From Ferdinandcohnia sp036962705 (GTDB taxonomy: Bacteria; Bacillota; Bacilli; Bacillales; Bacillaceae_L): DNA of 64,000 nucleotides. Position numbers and translations under genes: made by a program. The number at the start of each line of letters is the position of its first letter. Positions within the stretch are counted from its first letter, which is position 1. Of the stretch, positions 37,364 to 45,287 are shown one piece after another. The notes below the pieces were generated by a model. The model was not told where the DNA came from. It worked only from the letters and a program-made list of their open reading frames with translations, and made no database searches. The stretch spans positions 62,001 through 126,000 of the forward strand of contig NZ_JBALOQ010000024.1 of NCBI RefSeq assembly GCF_036962705.1, given 5' to 3'.

Positions 37364-37789
37364 TTACTTAGAATTGATGACACGCTCAAGTTTCTGTATC
37401 CATTTATAATCCAAAGGTGCACTCAATACCCTGTAAACTCTGTTTGATACAACAACATCCCGTTCAAATGTATATATTTCTATTTCCCCATTTTTGTATC
37501 CAAGGTAGAGTTCAAATCTTTCATTCTCATTATTGGAGATCCAACCATCCTTATTTGTTAGTTTTACTTTGTATTGATTTATAAAGTTAGCAAGTTTATT
37601 AATATTTTCTTGATCAACTTTTGAAATTTCAAATTCTTAAGAGTCTTTATACTCAGTAATAATATGAAACTTATCAACGTTATCCATATCTAATAACTCA
37701 CCCAAGTTCTGCTCACGATACTTATAAAAATTAATTAAAACTACTCCAATTATTAGTACTATCAGAGAAAAGAACAAATATTTTTTCAT
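37364..37789 (-). pseudogene. Membrane-anchored hypothetical protein with one in-frame stop
   Basis: GGGGG lies 6 bases before ATG 37789. The frame reads MKKYLFFSLIVLIIGVVLIN (one N-terminal membrane segment), runs 50 codons to a TAA at 37637-37639, and continues without a shift (EFEISKVDQENINKLANFIN, later WIQKLERVINSK) to 37364. Apart from the single stop it is an intact gene of about 141 residues. It is either a recent nonsense mutation or a base error. Family unknown; it looks like a small anchored exported protein. Confidence 0.7.
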
Positions 37790-37990
37790 TAATATCCCCC
37801 TAACAATCCTTACTAAAAAGTATGTAGATAAAATCTAACTTTCTTAATTAGTGTTGGGATATCCTATTTTCATAATTTAGTTAGCCTAGAATTATATCTT
37901 TTACCCAACTAATTCCCTCATTGACAAATATCTCTATTGAATTTATATGTGGTGTATGTTCAAAATTGAACTGGCAAAGTTATCGCTTTT

Positions 37991-38407
37991 TCAACTTTGT
38001 CTTGACCAAAAGAAAACCATAAATCGCTTATTCCACTGCCACTCCATTTGGTGTCGTGAAGTGTAAGCGTTTTTATTCAAAGTATACGTAAATACGAAGT
38101 TCCCTGACTTGGCCTCTTTAAGACCGCTAATGGTCATTTGGTCATATCGGGACTGTTCCCACACTTTGGGCCATATGGAGTGGTTATCTTGAATTTGTTT
38201 GACGGTGTTACGTGCTTTCAGTAATATTCTAGTCCCAATTACCACACTCTTGATATTCTTTTTAAGAGGGTGTTGCAATTTATGTAATCTATCAAATCGA
38301 AATTTTAAGCGTCCTAACCGATTTTTCAACTTTTTAATTTGAACATCCATATATTCAAGTTGTCTCCCATAGGATTTAAGCACTCCGTTAGCACAAGAAC
38401 CAGCCAT
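37991..38407 (-). pseudogene. Truncated, frameshifted TnpB-like transposase (IS605/IS1341 type)
   Basis: The frame encodes LKNRLGRLKFRFDRLHKLQH, KSVVIGTRILLKARNTVKQI and SRYDQMTISGLKEAKSGNFV, which resemble the central region of Bacillus TnpB-family proteins (GTKKLF-type and SGRKDAK-GNF-type stretches). After TYTLNKN the frame is lost. The original continues in other frames as ISDLWFSFGQDKVEKAITLP and VQFEHTPHINSIEIFVNEGI down to about 37890. The N-terminus and nuclease C-terminus are missing. The 5' edge (CTTGTGCTAACGGAGTGC) equals the core of the neighbouring intergenic repeat. Confidence 0.6.
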
Positions 38408-38409
38408 GC

Positions 38410-38541
38410 TTATTTTTCTTTACCTTGTTTTAATAGTTCTACGATTTCTTTGTTTTGTTCGCTTACTTTTCTTAATTTCCCATCTATTGACAAACAAGAA
38501 ATTGCAATAACAACGATTGCTATTGTTATAATAAATTCCAT
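38410..38541 (-). CDS. Small single-pass membrane protein (43 aa)
   Basis: ATG 38541 opens a 43-residue product, MEFIITIAIVVIAISCLSID followed by GKLRKVSEQNKEIVELLKQG and KEK. It has one N-terminal membrane segment and a short charged coil-like tail, a common layout for small Bacillus membrane proteins. A longer overlapping frame on the same strand (63 codons) lacks such sense. The ribosome binding site is weak. Its stop lies 3 bases from the edge of the repeat/TnpB junction. Confidence 0.55.
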   Translation of the reverse strand: MEFIITIAIVVIAISCLSIDGKLRKVSEQNKEIVELLKQGKEK

Positions 38542-38663
38542 AATACCAACCACTTCCCTCTCCATAAACCCAAATATTTATATATTCCTGTTTTTTAATT
38601 GAAAAAGTCACTACACGACCACTCAGCTATGTTAAAGCTACCCGTTTACTTTAAGTTTATAAT

Positions 38664-39806
38664 TCACAATCTTTCTTCTGATTTAGTAAAAAGACAGGCT
38701 TCATCTAATGGCTTTCCATACCTCACTAAAACGTGCCACAATAGTTTTAATTCTTGAAGTACCTCCTTATAATCCCCACAATTGCTCCAAGATGCTGGAT
38801 TGCGTTTTAAGTCCATTACAGCAGTTCCAATTATGCTCGCATCGATAACATTATTTTGTCCAATGCGTTTTGCTAAGGAGGGCATAGATGGGCCTCTAAA
38901 ATCTTGTGGAACTTCGTCTATCATAAGTGCAAAACCCTTGTGCCAATACAGTTGAATGGAATATTTAAGGCATAGGTGCTCTAAGATTCTCCCTACATGA
39001 GTTTTCTTGAAAGAAGGGTCTGCAACAAGCAAATCCACGTCTTCTTTCAGTGAAATATCTCCATGAATCTGGGCTTCAATATAGTGATTAAGATTTCGAT
39101 TTGGCTTTATCGATGCTGGGTCTGTAATCGATCGTTCAAGTTTAACTAGTAAATGATTTACTAATCTAACTGGAGTCAGATTTCTTTCACCAATGGCAAA
39201 CTCTCTTACGAACGCCTCTTCTAAAAGTGCAGCCAAAATCATGTCAAATTCTTCATAAGTTCCCTTTTCTTTTGGGTCTTGATGCGAATCTAAATATGTA
39301 TAGGTGGAACGATATGAAACCCTGGGAGATAGAAGAAAATAGCATGAACCAAAACGTGGAGCAGGTCCATCTGGGTGCAACATCAAATTTAATGCACCAT
39401 ATTTAGGACGTTGGTTATTGGTTGTGCCCTCCAGTTGATATGCACCTCCAAAAATTTTCTTCTCCCAAAGGTCTCGTTCACCACCAGGGTAAGCAGATAC
39501 ACTGCCGTTAGACAAACCTGTTTCAAACTGGCTCTTATATATTCCGGACTCTAACAATGCTTCAGCAACATTTTTCAAAGATGAATCTGGTCTATCTGGG
39601 TGAAAATGTAATCCTATCCTTGCATAGGCTTTTAATTTATCAACAGCATTTTCAAATGTTTTATCCGAAATATTTGACATTTTCAGTATGTGATTTATTG
39701 TCTTTTTAGCTTCATTGGTATAGTTCCTTGCATATTTTGTAATATTTTCCAAAGCTAATAATTGTGACCTTGATAATTCTATAAATATATGAATCTCTCC
39801 TTTCAT
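38664..39806 (-). CDS. DUF3626-family protein
   Basis: A 380-residue protein with DUF3626 blocks: GLHFHPDRP near residue 65, SGIYKSQFETGLSNGSVSAY, FGGAYQLEGT, RPKYGALNLMLHPDGPAPRF followed by GSCYFLLSP, and a C-terminal region with HVGRILEHLCLKY. Function unknown; the conserved His and Asp suggest an enzyme. The AAAGGAG lies inside the first codons of the ATG frame. Homologues, as I recall them, begin at the equivalent of IELSRSQLL, where this gene has ATA. The original ATG may have mutated and translation may now start at the upstream ATG. Confidence 0.8.
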   Translation of the reverse strand: MKGEIHIFIELSRSQLLALENITKYARNYTNEAKKTINHILKMSNISDKTFENAVDKLKAYARIGLHFHPDRPDSSLKNVAEALLESGIYKSQFETGLSNGSVSAYPGGERDLWEKKIFGGAYQLEGTTNNQRPKYGALNLMLHPDGPAPRFGSCYFLLSPRVSYRSTYTYLDSHQDPKEKGTYEEFDMILAALLEEAFVREFAIGERNLTPVRLVNHLLVKLERSITDPASIKPNRNLNHYIEAQIHGDISLKEDVDLLVADPSFKKTHVGRILEHLCLKYSIQLYWHKGFALMIDEVPQDFRGPSMPSLAKRIGQNNVIDASIIGTAVMDLKRNPASWSNCGDYKEVLQELKLLWHVLVRYGKPLDEACLFTKSEERL

Positions 39807-39847
39807 CTGGTTAAATCAAAATTCAGAAAAGATACCTTATTTTCTTT

Positions 39848-39935
39848 CTTCAACAAACCCGCACCTTACTTCAATAAAAAAAATCATTACCATCGTTATG
39901 GTAGAGCAGCCGTTAAACAACTACTCATTATTCTT
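39848..39935. repeat. Intergenic repeat, type A (degenerate copy)
   Basis: CTTCAACAAACCCGCACCTT and ACTTCAATAAAAAAAAT match the core and linker. A short hairpin, TTACCAT / ATGGTAG, follows, then GCAGCCGTTAAAC. It lies between the DUF3626 gene and the RCC1 fragment. Confidence 0.5.
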
Positions 39936-39970
39936 CTTTCCTAATAATCTTGTAATGAAATACGCAAAAA

Positions 39971-40504
39971 CTAATTTCCAAGAATTTGGGTGCCGTACCA
40001 CTCACATACATTGCATTGTCCATATTCGTTACCACCTACGGCCACCGCCGTGCCGTCAGATTTAATTCCAATGGTATGTGTGCAACCTGCCGCAACTGCT
40101 TCTATATCGCACCAGTCAATTACATTGCATTGACCATACTCATTCCAGCCCACAGCCAACACTGTTCCGTCAGATTTTAGTCCAACGGTATGATTACTCC
40201 CCACCGCTATCGCAACAATACCACCCCAACTACTTACATCGCATTGTCCTACATTATTTTTACCCACAGCAACCGTCGTACCATCCAATTTAAGACCAAC
40301 AGTATGAAGATCTCCCGCTGCAATCGCTTCTATATCGTACCAGTCGCTTACATTACATTGACGATACCTATTATTACCAACTGCCGTAACTGTTCCATCC
40401 GATTTAAGACCGATGGTATGCCAGTCACCCGCAACGACTGCCACTATATCATGCCAACTACGCACATTACATTCACTTTCATTATTTCTTCCCACAGCAA
40501 ACAC
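39971..40504 (-). CDS. RCC1-repeat (beta-propeller) protein, probably N-terminally truncated
   Basis: A 177-residue product made of four RCC1-type repeats of about 42 residues, each with AVGxNxxxQCNV, a D-I-x-A-V/I-A-x-G turn and HT(V/I)GLKSDGT. The first codon is GTG inside a repeat, with no ribosome binding site. The frame continues upstream as AQKDGSVFAVG to a TAA, so the N-terminal repeats are gone. A complete propeller needs about seven blades. It is likely the C-terminal part of a once longer protein. Confidence 0.7.
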   Translation of the reverse strand: MFAVGRNNESECNVRSWHDIVAVVAGDWHTIGLKSDGTVTAVGNNRYRQCNVSDWYDIEAIAAGDLHTVGLKLDGTTVAVGKNNVGQCDVSSWGGIVAIAVGSNHTVGLKSDGTVLAVGWNEYGQCNVIDWCDIEAVAAGCTHTIGIKSDGTAVAVGGNEYGQCNVCEWYGTQILGN

Positions 40505-40564
40505 CGAACCATCTTTTTGGGCTTTTCCATAACATTATCTCAAAGATAAGGATATCTTGTTGCA

Positions 40565-40641
40565 ATAACTTGCACAGTTTGTTCAATAAGGAATTTAACA
40601 AAAAAGGGGGTTAATCCTTCTTAGATCAACGCACCCATTTG
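40565..40641. repeat. Intergenic repeat, type A (copy 2)
   Basis: TGCACAGTTTGTTCAATAAG, an A-run, then the hairpin GGGGGTTAATC / GATCAACGCACCC, ending TTTGTTAAGATGATAG. It touches the stop codon of the GNAT gene at 40642. Confidence 0.75.
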
Positions 40642-41085
40642 TTAAGATGATAGTTTTTTAAACATTACGATATGTAAACCAATAGGCGGATAATCAAAAA
40701 CATCTCCATACGGCTTAAAACCCAATTTCTCGTAATACTTTTGAACTGTCGTCCTTCCTTTACACCACAGAAAATCATACCCACGTTCTTTTATAATATT
40801 CTCGGCGAAATTTACCACTGCTCTTCCAGCACCTAAATTTCGATATTCCTCAAGAGTAGCCATTTGCCTTAAACGATATTGTCTTTCAATTGTAAAATCA
40901 GGATTTTTTTCTCTAATAAATGATGCAACACTAATCAACTTTTCTTGTAAAAATGCCCCAACATGAAATGCATCTTTTTTATGGTCAGTGTCATATTTAG
41001 AGTCCTCAATACTTTGGTTCGGTCGCAAAACCGTATGTCTAAGACTGTATGTCATTTCTGGTTCAATAATTCTTATATCTAGCAT
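40642..41085 (-). CDS. GNAT acetyltransferase
   Basis: A 147-residue N-acetyltransferase resembling the ElaA/YjcF group: LRHTVLRPNQSIEDSKYDTD, FHVGAFLQEKLISVASF, then QYRLRQMATLEEYRNLGAGR with the acetyl-CoA loop and a GYDFLWCKGRTTVQKYYEKL helix with GFKPYG. GAGGGGG lies 5 bases before the ATG. It is a single-gene unit with a type A repeat starting immediately after its stop. The substrate is unknown. Confidence 0.87.
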   Translation of the reverse strand: MLDIRIIEPEMTYSLRHTVLRPNQSIEDSKYDTDHKKDAFHVGAFLQEKLISVASFIREKNPDFTIERQYRLRQMATLEEYRNLGAGRAVVNFAENIIKERGYDFLWCKGRTTVQKYYEKLGFKPYGDVFDYPPIGLHIVMFKKLSS

Positions 41086-41253
41086 GTTTTCCCCCTCTTA
41101 TTATGAAAATCAACGGGAAAATAATTCTTCATATTAATATGGAATCCTCTTTAATGCTTTCTAAAATGTTTAAGGATTTAGTATGAAATTAATAAAAATA
41201 AAAAATGCCTTGCTATAATGAAGCAAAAGTTATCCTTTTGATGACTTAGAAAA

Positions 41254-41748
41254 TCATTTAAATATTTTAGATTTAACTGGGAAATGTAATGAAAAACTCG
41301 CAACCTGTCGCTCTAATGCATTGTATTCCTCGGGATACATCTCAAATCCGAATGACCCCGCTTGTTCATACTCTGAATCATTAATCCATTCGAACAATTC
41401 TCCATATGCACTCCCAGCATTATCTATGTCTCCATGATATTCTAAAACTGCATAAGTTCCTTTTGGAATTACATATGAAATCATATCAATTGGGGGTTCT
41501 GCTTCATGAGATACTTCTACTCCTGCTATCCAAGTAAAAAGATCAGTATCAGGGTTGTAATTTGGAGGATCAATAAATATTCCATAAGTTGTTGGAAAAC
41601 CAATAGCTCCAACTACCTCATTTACCCTTTTATTAAATGATTGTTGAAGCGTAGGTATAAGTTTTTGTTCTCTGGTATCTTGTAATAATGTTTCTAACTT
41701 CAAACCGATAATACGAACGGGTCCTCTTTCAACAATTGTTATTTTCAT
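41254..41748 (-). CDS. GyrI-like small-molecule-binding protein
   Basis: A 164-residue stand-alone effector-binding domain of the GyrI/AraC-effector type: RGPVRIIGLKLET, GAIGFPTTYGIFIDPPNYNP, FTWIAGVEVSHEAEPP and IPKGTYAVLEYHGDIDNAG. There is no DNA-binding domain. Such proteins bind small hydrophobic molecules or inhibit targets such as gyrase. GAAGGGG lies 8 bases before the ATG. Single-gene unit. Confidence 0.85.
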   Translation of the reverse strand: MKITIVERGPVRIIGLKLETLLQDTREQKLIPTLQQSFNKRVNEVVGAIGFPTTYGIFIDPPNYNPDTDLFTWIAGVEVSHEAEPPIDMISYVIPKGTYAVLEYHGDIDNAGSAYGELFEWINDSEYEQAGSFGFEMYPEEYNALERQVASFSLHFPVKSKIFK

Positions 41749-41841
41749 CTACTTATCCCCTTCTATTATTTTCTATAAATGAATTCTACTTTAATTTTCA
41801 AATTCCCTCTTTTTGCAGGAATTATTCCTTTGATAAATATC

Positions 41842-41948
41842 AACCTTCTTGAACTGCATCATTGGTAAAATTACTTCAACAAAAATGAGCGATAATCCTT
41901 TGTCTCTTGCATCGCACATTTTTGTTTAAGTACATTGTTTCACAATAA
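41842..41948. repeat. Intergenic repeat, type A (copy 3)
   Basis: CTTCTTGAACTGCATCATTG core, CTTCAACAAAAATGAGCGAT, a degenerate GCGATAATCC / GCATCGC hairpin, and the tail TTTAAGTACATTGTTTCAC. It lies in front of the GyrI-like gene (minus sense) and next to the LysR remnant. Confidence 0.7.
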
Positions 41949-41983
41949 TCCTATCGAAAAATTTTTTAGAAGGATCTTGATAA

Positions 41984-42277
41984 GCGATAGAATTAGCCAA
42001 TGTAGTTCTCGAAACTTTTTCTTTTTTAGAGTTTCAAAATGCCGAAGCCATTAAACAATGTGCAATTACGGGAATCGGTATTGCCTTCTTCCTGAAAAAA
42101 AAGAAAACCGACGTTGAACTGAGTAAACTTGTTGCTCTTCCATGGCAAAATCCCGAATTGCACGTTTATACACATATTGCAAGGCATAAAGTCAAGTCGA
42201 TTTCACCAATCATTTTATCTTTCATGGTAGCAGCAAAGGAGGTTATAGCTATAAAAGAGGAGAATAAAACGGTTTAG
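41984..42277 (+). pseudogene. Remnant of a LysR-family regulator (C-terminal part)
   Basis: The plus-strand frame reads NAEAIKQCAITGIGIAFFLK, then ELSKLVALPWQNPELHVYTH and HKVKSISPIILSFMVAAKEV, ending at TAG 42275-42277. This is the end of the LysR substrate-binding domain (E-AIKQCV-GLGIA, L-LPW, HK-SP). The DNA-binding domain and most of the sensor are missing and no start exists. It is opposite in strand to the surrounding genes. Confidence 0.75.
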
Positions 42278-42483
42278 CCGATTCAGCGATATTTTCCTTA
42301 TTTCTGCTGATTATCTATCAGGCTTACAAACAGTAGTAAGGCATCTTGGTATTGATAACTAAGGTTCCTTATTTATGCTCTTCTATAAATAGTGAGGTAT
42401 TTTTTTACGTTGTTATTTAATAGAAGATTCTAACAGCCGTTTACTAAAGTTTCGTGAAAAGTTTCACTTAAACTATTCTTCTT
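42278..42483. other. Intergenic, no intact gene
   Basis: The plus strand shows a short coding-like stretch (SADYLSGLQTVVRHLGIDN at about 42310-42360) that stops quickly. It could be another gene remnant, but it is too short to identify. Confidence 0.3.
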
Positions 42484-42540
42484 CGTTTGTTCAATAAGGA
42501 AATGGTGGTTAATCCTTCTTAGATCAACGCAGCCGTAACT
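42484..42540. repeat. Intergenic repeat, type A (partial copy 4)
   Basis: GTTTGTTCAATAAGGAAATG, then GTGGTTAATCC / GATCAACGC, as in copies 1 and 2. The tail is missing. It lies about 70 bases behind the stop of the 62-residue membrane protein. Confidence 0.65.
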
Positions 42541-42608
42541 TTAGGTGAAGCACTTCATAAGTTAGCCTTTATCGAAAAAAAAGTGGCTGATAATCCATAG
42601 TCGTTTAA

Positions 42609-42797
42609 TCATTTTTTATTAGTATTTTGTGCTTTTTTATTAAATAGATTGTTTGTAACAATAGAAACAATAAATATTGTTAAGCCTATTAGTACGGCTC
42701 TTAATATACTATGATCCATAAATATCGTTATTAGTACTGCGATAATAGCGCTTATTATTGCTGAATTAAATATACCTTTCATTTTTGATGACTTCAT
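42609..42797 (-). CDS. Small membrane protein, two TM segments (62 aa)
   Basis: A 62-residue protein with two hydrophobic helices (IISAIIAVLITIFMDHS and ILRAVLIGLTIFIVSIVTNN) joined by a short turn and flanked by basic residues at both ends (MKSSKMKG, NKKAQNTNKK). AGGTAGGG lies about 9 bases before the ATG. Family unknown. Single-gene unit in the repeat-separated region. Confidence 0.65.
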   Translation of the reverse strand: MKSSKMKGIFNSAIISAIIAVLITIFMDHSILRAVLIGLTIFIVSIVTNNLFNKKAQNTNKK

Positions 42798-42849
42798 ATA
42801 GATAATCCCTACCTTTTGATTGATTAATAGTATTTCTATAATCCTTTAA

Positions 42850-42910
42850 TTCGTAAGGAAAAAGTGATTATTCGTTAAGCATTGCACCCTTTCGTATTAA
42901 GTGAAGTTAT
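42850..42910. repeat. Intergenic repeat, degenerate copy
   Basis: GGAAAAAGTGATTATTCGTT, GCATTGCACCC and TTAAGTGAAGTTATCCACAT match the hairpin and tail of the type A repeat loosely. It lies 20 bases from the stop codon of the APH-like gene, the usual place. Confidence 0.45.
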
Positions 42911-42931
42911 CCACATAGCATTGTCATATTA

Positions 42932-43678
42932 TTATGGGCAGTAGCGATTTATAATCTCAATAAGTCTTTCTGAATTCTCCGATGAGACACTTTCAGATAA
43001 TCTTGCCCCAGCAATGATCGGAGCCCATTGAAATACTTCAGATCTTAAAAGCCCACTCTTTTCACAATAAAGTCGTAAGTACATATCAGCTAATTTAGAC
43101 GAAAATTGGGAGTATAAAAGATAGGTCCGATATATATCAGCATGAATATCTCCAGCACTCGAATCAACCCAATCGATAACTACTACTTGGTTATCTGTCA
43201 TTATCAAATTAAATAAATGAAAGTCACCATGACAGAGCCTATCTTCGTAAGTAAATGATTCCAATTTCTTTAATAAATAATTTTTTTGCCTTTTATCTAA
43301 TTTATTCACACTCTCAATTTGACGGTATAACTTATCATACATTGGTTCGATTGCATCTGGAATAACACTATGAATATCAAGTTGCATATCGACTGAAATA
43401 TTCAAGTAATATTCTGCTTGTTCATTATCTTTGATAAATAAATCTCCCAATGTTTCTCCCTTAACATATTCCATTATGATTGCTTGTTTTCCGTTTATCT
43501 GAGTAACATCAAAAATCTTAGGTACAGGAAGTCCACATGAATAGGCATGTTTTTGTTTATTTGCTTCTTTTATGGATTCCGTATCTGGCAAATACTCGTT
43601 AAAAACTTTTACAATTTTGTTGTCAGAAAGATATATTTTTGCAGTATTTCCACTTGCTATTGGATTACCTAAAATCAT
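42932..43678 (-). CDS. Aminoglycoside phosphotransferase / choline kinase-like protein
   Basis: A 248-residue kinase-fold protein. NPIASGNTAKIYL is the nucleotide loop, IVKVF the ATP-binding Lys, AIIMEYVKGETL the hinge, LCHGDFHLFNLIM the catalytic loop and VVIDWVDSSAGDIHADIYRT the metal-binding Asp. Such APH-family proteins phosphorylate aminoglycosides, macrolides, sugars or choline; the target here is not predictable. AAGGAG lies 9 bases before the ATG. Single-gene unit with repeats on both sides. Confidence 0.85.
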   Translation of the reverse strand: MILGNPIASGNTAKIYLSDNKIVKVFNEYLPDTESIKEANKQKHAYSCGLPVPKIFDVTQINGKQAIIMEYVKGETLGDLFIKDNEQAEYYLNISVDMQLDIHSVIPDAIEPMYDKLYRQIESVNKLDKRQKNYLLKKLESFTYEDRLCHGDFHLFNLIMTDNQVVVIDWVDSSAGDIHADIYRTYLLYSQFSSKLADMYLRLYCEKSGLLRSEVFQWAPIIAGARLSESVSSENSERLIEIINRYCP

Positions 43679-43702
43679 TGGGTTATCTCCTTACATTATT
43701 AA

Positions 43703-43790
43703 TTACCCTACTTCGTTAATACTATAATTTCAACAAAACAAGCGATAATCCTTCATGGATTACCGCACACTTTAGTTCAATAAAGATTTA
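43703..43790. repeat. Intergenic repeat, type A (copy 5)
   Basis: CCCTACTTCGTTAATACTAT core, TTTCAACAAAACA linker, and GCGATAATCC / GGATTACCGC hairpin with T-run on the minus strand. It lies 29 bases from the stop of the remnant at 43819. Confidence 0.75.
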
Positions 43791-43818
43791 ATTCTGCTCA
43801 ATTCATACAATAAACTTT

Positions 43819-43977
43819 TTATGTTGACTTTATTACAACTTCCCCATCTTGTGAAGGTACTTCAAATCCGTTTAGGTAAGAAATTAACGTATTTTCAGTG
43901 ATTGGAAAGGATGCATTTGCATCAAATCTTTTACTCCTATGCTAACTGAACTCACCTTCAGCTATTTCCGACTCCAT
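43819..43977 (-). pseudogene. Short remnant of an unknown gene
   Basis: ATG 43977 opens MESEIAEGEFS, meets a TAG, and continues in the same frame as SKRFDANASFPITENTLISY, then LNGFEVPSQDGEVVIKST to TAA 43819. The second part looks like true protein sequence. It has the repeat behind its stop like the intact units. Family not recognised. Confidence 0.4.
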
Positions 43978-44038
43978 ATGTTTCTACTCCCCCTATTACT
44001 TCATTACCGCTATACATTGAATCCCCAACATTTAGCGT

Positions 44039-44626
44039 TCAGTATGCAGGTAAGAGTCCGAGGGTAAACAATAGCATCGGGACCACTATAAAGATCAAAC
44101 CAAGCACCACGGGTGCGCCGACCACCCCGAGAACGGCGTAGCCTCTTCGTGTGCCATGACGCCGTGAGTAGGAGACGGCCAGGAAGCCATAGCCAACCGC
44201 GGCCAACAGGAACATAAATACGTAGCCGACTCCTTTCAGATTGATTTGGTCGGCAGTACCCGCAAATCCGGAAATCATGCCTAGCGCTTGCGTCACGCTA
44301 CCCAGGGCATATAAGCCGAGCGTGGCGAAAGCTCCCCACAACAATACGGTCATGAGAGCCGGTAGGTGAAGTTTGGGAATGTTCGCAACCGACAATAACG
44401 CCACAACCGCGCCCAATGCCTTAAAGCTAACGACAAGCCAGTTCATCACCGTGATGCCGGCCGTGTAATCGGCAAGTGGACCCCCTGCGAAATAGTCTGT
44501 GACCTCGAAGACGATATTTACCACCGCAAACGCCATGCACCACAGAGCCATCAGGACCCCGATCACAGTAACACCTGGCCCAGGGGATGTCTGTGACACC
44601 TGACTTGTTATTAAATGCGTTTTCAT
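44039..44626 (-). CDS. GC-rich polytopic membrane protein, likely horizontally acquired
   Basis: A 195-residue protein with about five hydrophobic segments (VTVIGVLMALWCMAFAVVNI, ALGAVVALLSVA, ALMTVLLWGAFATLGLYALG, VGYVFMFLLAAVGYGFLAVS, VLGLIFIVVPMLLFTLGLLP). The gene is visibly GC-rich, with Gly/Ala/Val and Arg CGN codons, against neighbours near 33% G+C. It looks like actinobacterial DUF-type membrane proteins. AAAGGAG lies about 14 bases before the ATG, on native-looking AT-rich flanks, so only the coding part seems foreign. Function unknown. Confidence 0.75.
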   Translation of the reverse strand: MKTHLITSQVSQTSPGPGVTVIGVLMALWCMAFAVVNIVFEVTDYFAGGPLADYTAGITVMNWLVVSFKALGAVVALLSVANIPKLHLPALMTVLLWGAFATLGLYALGSVTQALGMISGFAGTADQINLKGVGYVFMFLLAAVGYGFLAVSYSRRHGTRRGYAVLGVVGAPVVLGLIFIVVPMLLFTLGLLPAY

Positions 44627-44753
44627 TATAAATATTCCAACTCCTTTGATTATCTTACCTTTGATGATACATGAGAAGTGTTTTATAATAACGGTTCCGG
44701 AGTTCTATTTATAACTACGTCTGGAGTACTATTTATAATGGTTTCCTGTCGTT

Positions 44754-44983
44754 TCACTCTACAATTGAATTGTTATCCTTTATTATTTTTGTGATTGTAA
44801 TAAATAACAGGATTAATGTGGCACCAAAAAACGCTAATGTACCGAGAAAACTATATATAGCATAGGAAGTAACACTATTCATATCAGTAGTATTTTCTCT
44901 GCTAAAGAACCAGTTATCAGCCAAGTTATTAAGCAAATGATAAATAACGAGAATGAAATCATCAAGTATCTATGCTTTTTCAA
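44754..44983 (-). pseudogene. Frameshifted small two-TM membrane protein
   Basis: AAGGGG lies 8 bases before TTG 44983, which opens MKKHRYLMISFSLFIICLIT, a first membrane segment, and continues WLITGSLAEK. A shift of one base then moves the rest into the frame reading NTTDMNSVTSYAIYSFLGTL, with a second membrane segment AFFGATLILLFITITKIIKD. Neither frame alone has both a start signal and a natural end. The original was about 75 residues. It may be a true pseudogene or a base error near 44885-44900. Confidence 0.6.
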
Positions 44984-45123
44984 GATTTATATCCCCTTAT
45001 GTTTATATAAATAAAATTCACCATAAAAATCCATTATCATTGGAAGTTTTTAATTTTAAATGACATAAAATGAATAATTCACCACCAATATATTGTTTTT
45101 ATATATGAATTATCTCTTCCTAC

Positions 45124-45285
45124 TTCAACTATACGCAACGTTAGCACAATAACTTCAACAAAAATAAGCGATAATCCTTCATCTATCGCTATCCGATAGC
45201 CATCTATGAAGCTGAGTTTCAGCACATAAAATGAAAGTTAATTACATTCTTTCAAGCTAGTTTAAGTGTAATTCTTCACATTTAC
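45124..45285. repeat. Composite intergenic repeat, type A plus type B (copy 6)
   Basis: Core CTTCAACTATACGCAACGTT followed by AGCACAATAACTTCAACA and half of a type A hairpin (GCGATAATCC). Then a type B unit: AGCCATCTATGAAGC, ATGAAAG / CTTTCA hairpin and tail TTTAAGTGTAATTCTTCACA. It ends 3 bases from the stop codon of the GNAT gene at 45288. Confidence 0.8.
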
Positions 45286-45287
45286 AA

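Noticed and set aside
39986..40500. Tandem repeats suggesting a CRISPR array
   Set aside because: The period of about 126 bases and the clean translation into RCC1 repeats show that this is protein-coding repetition.
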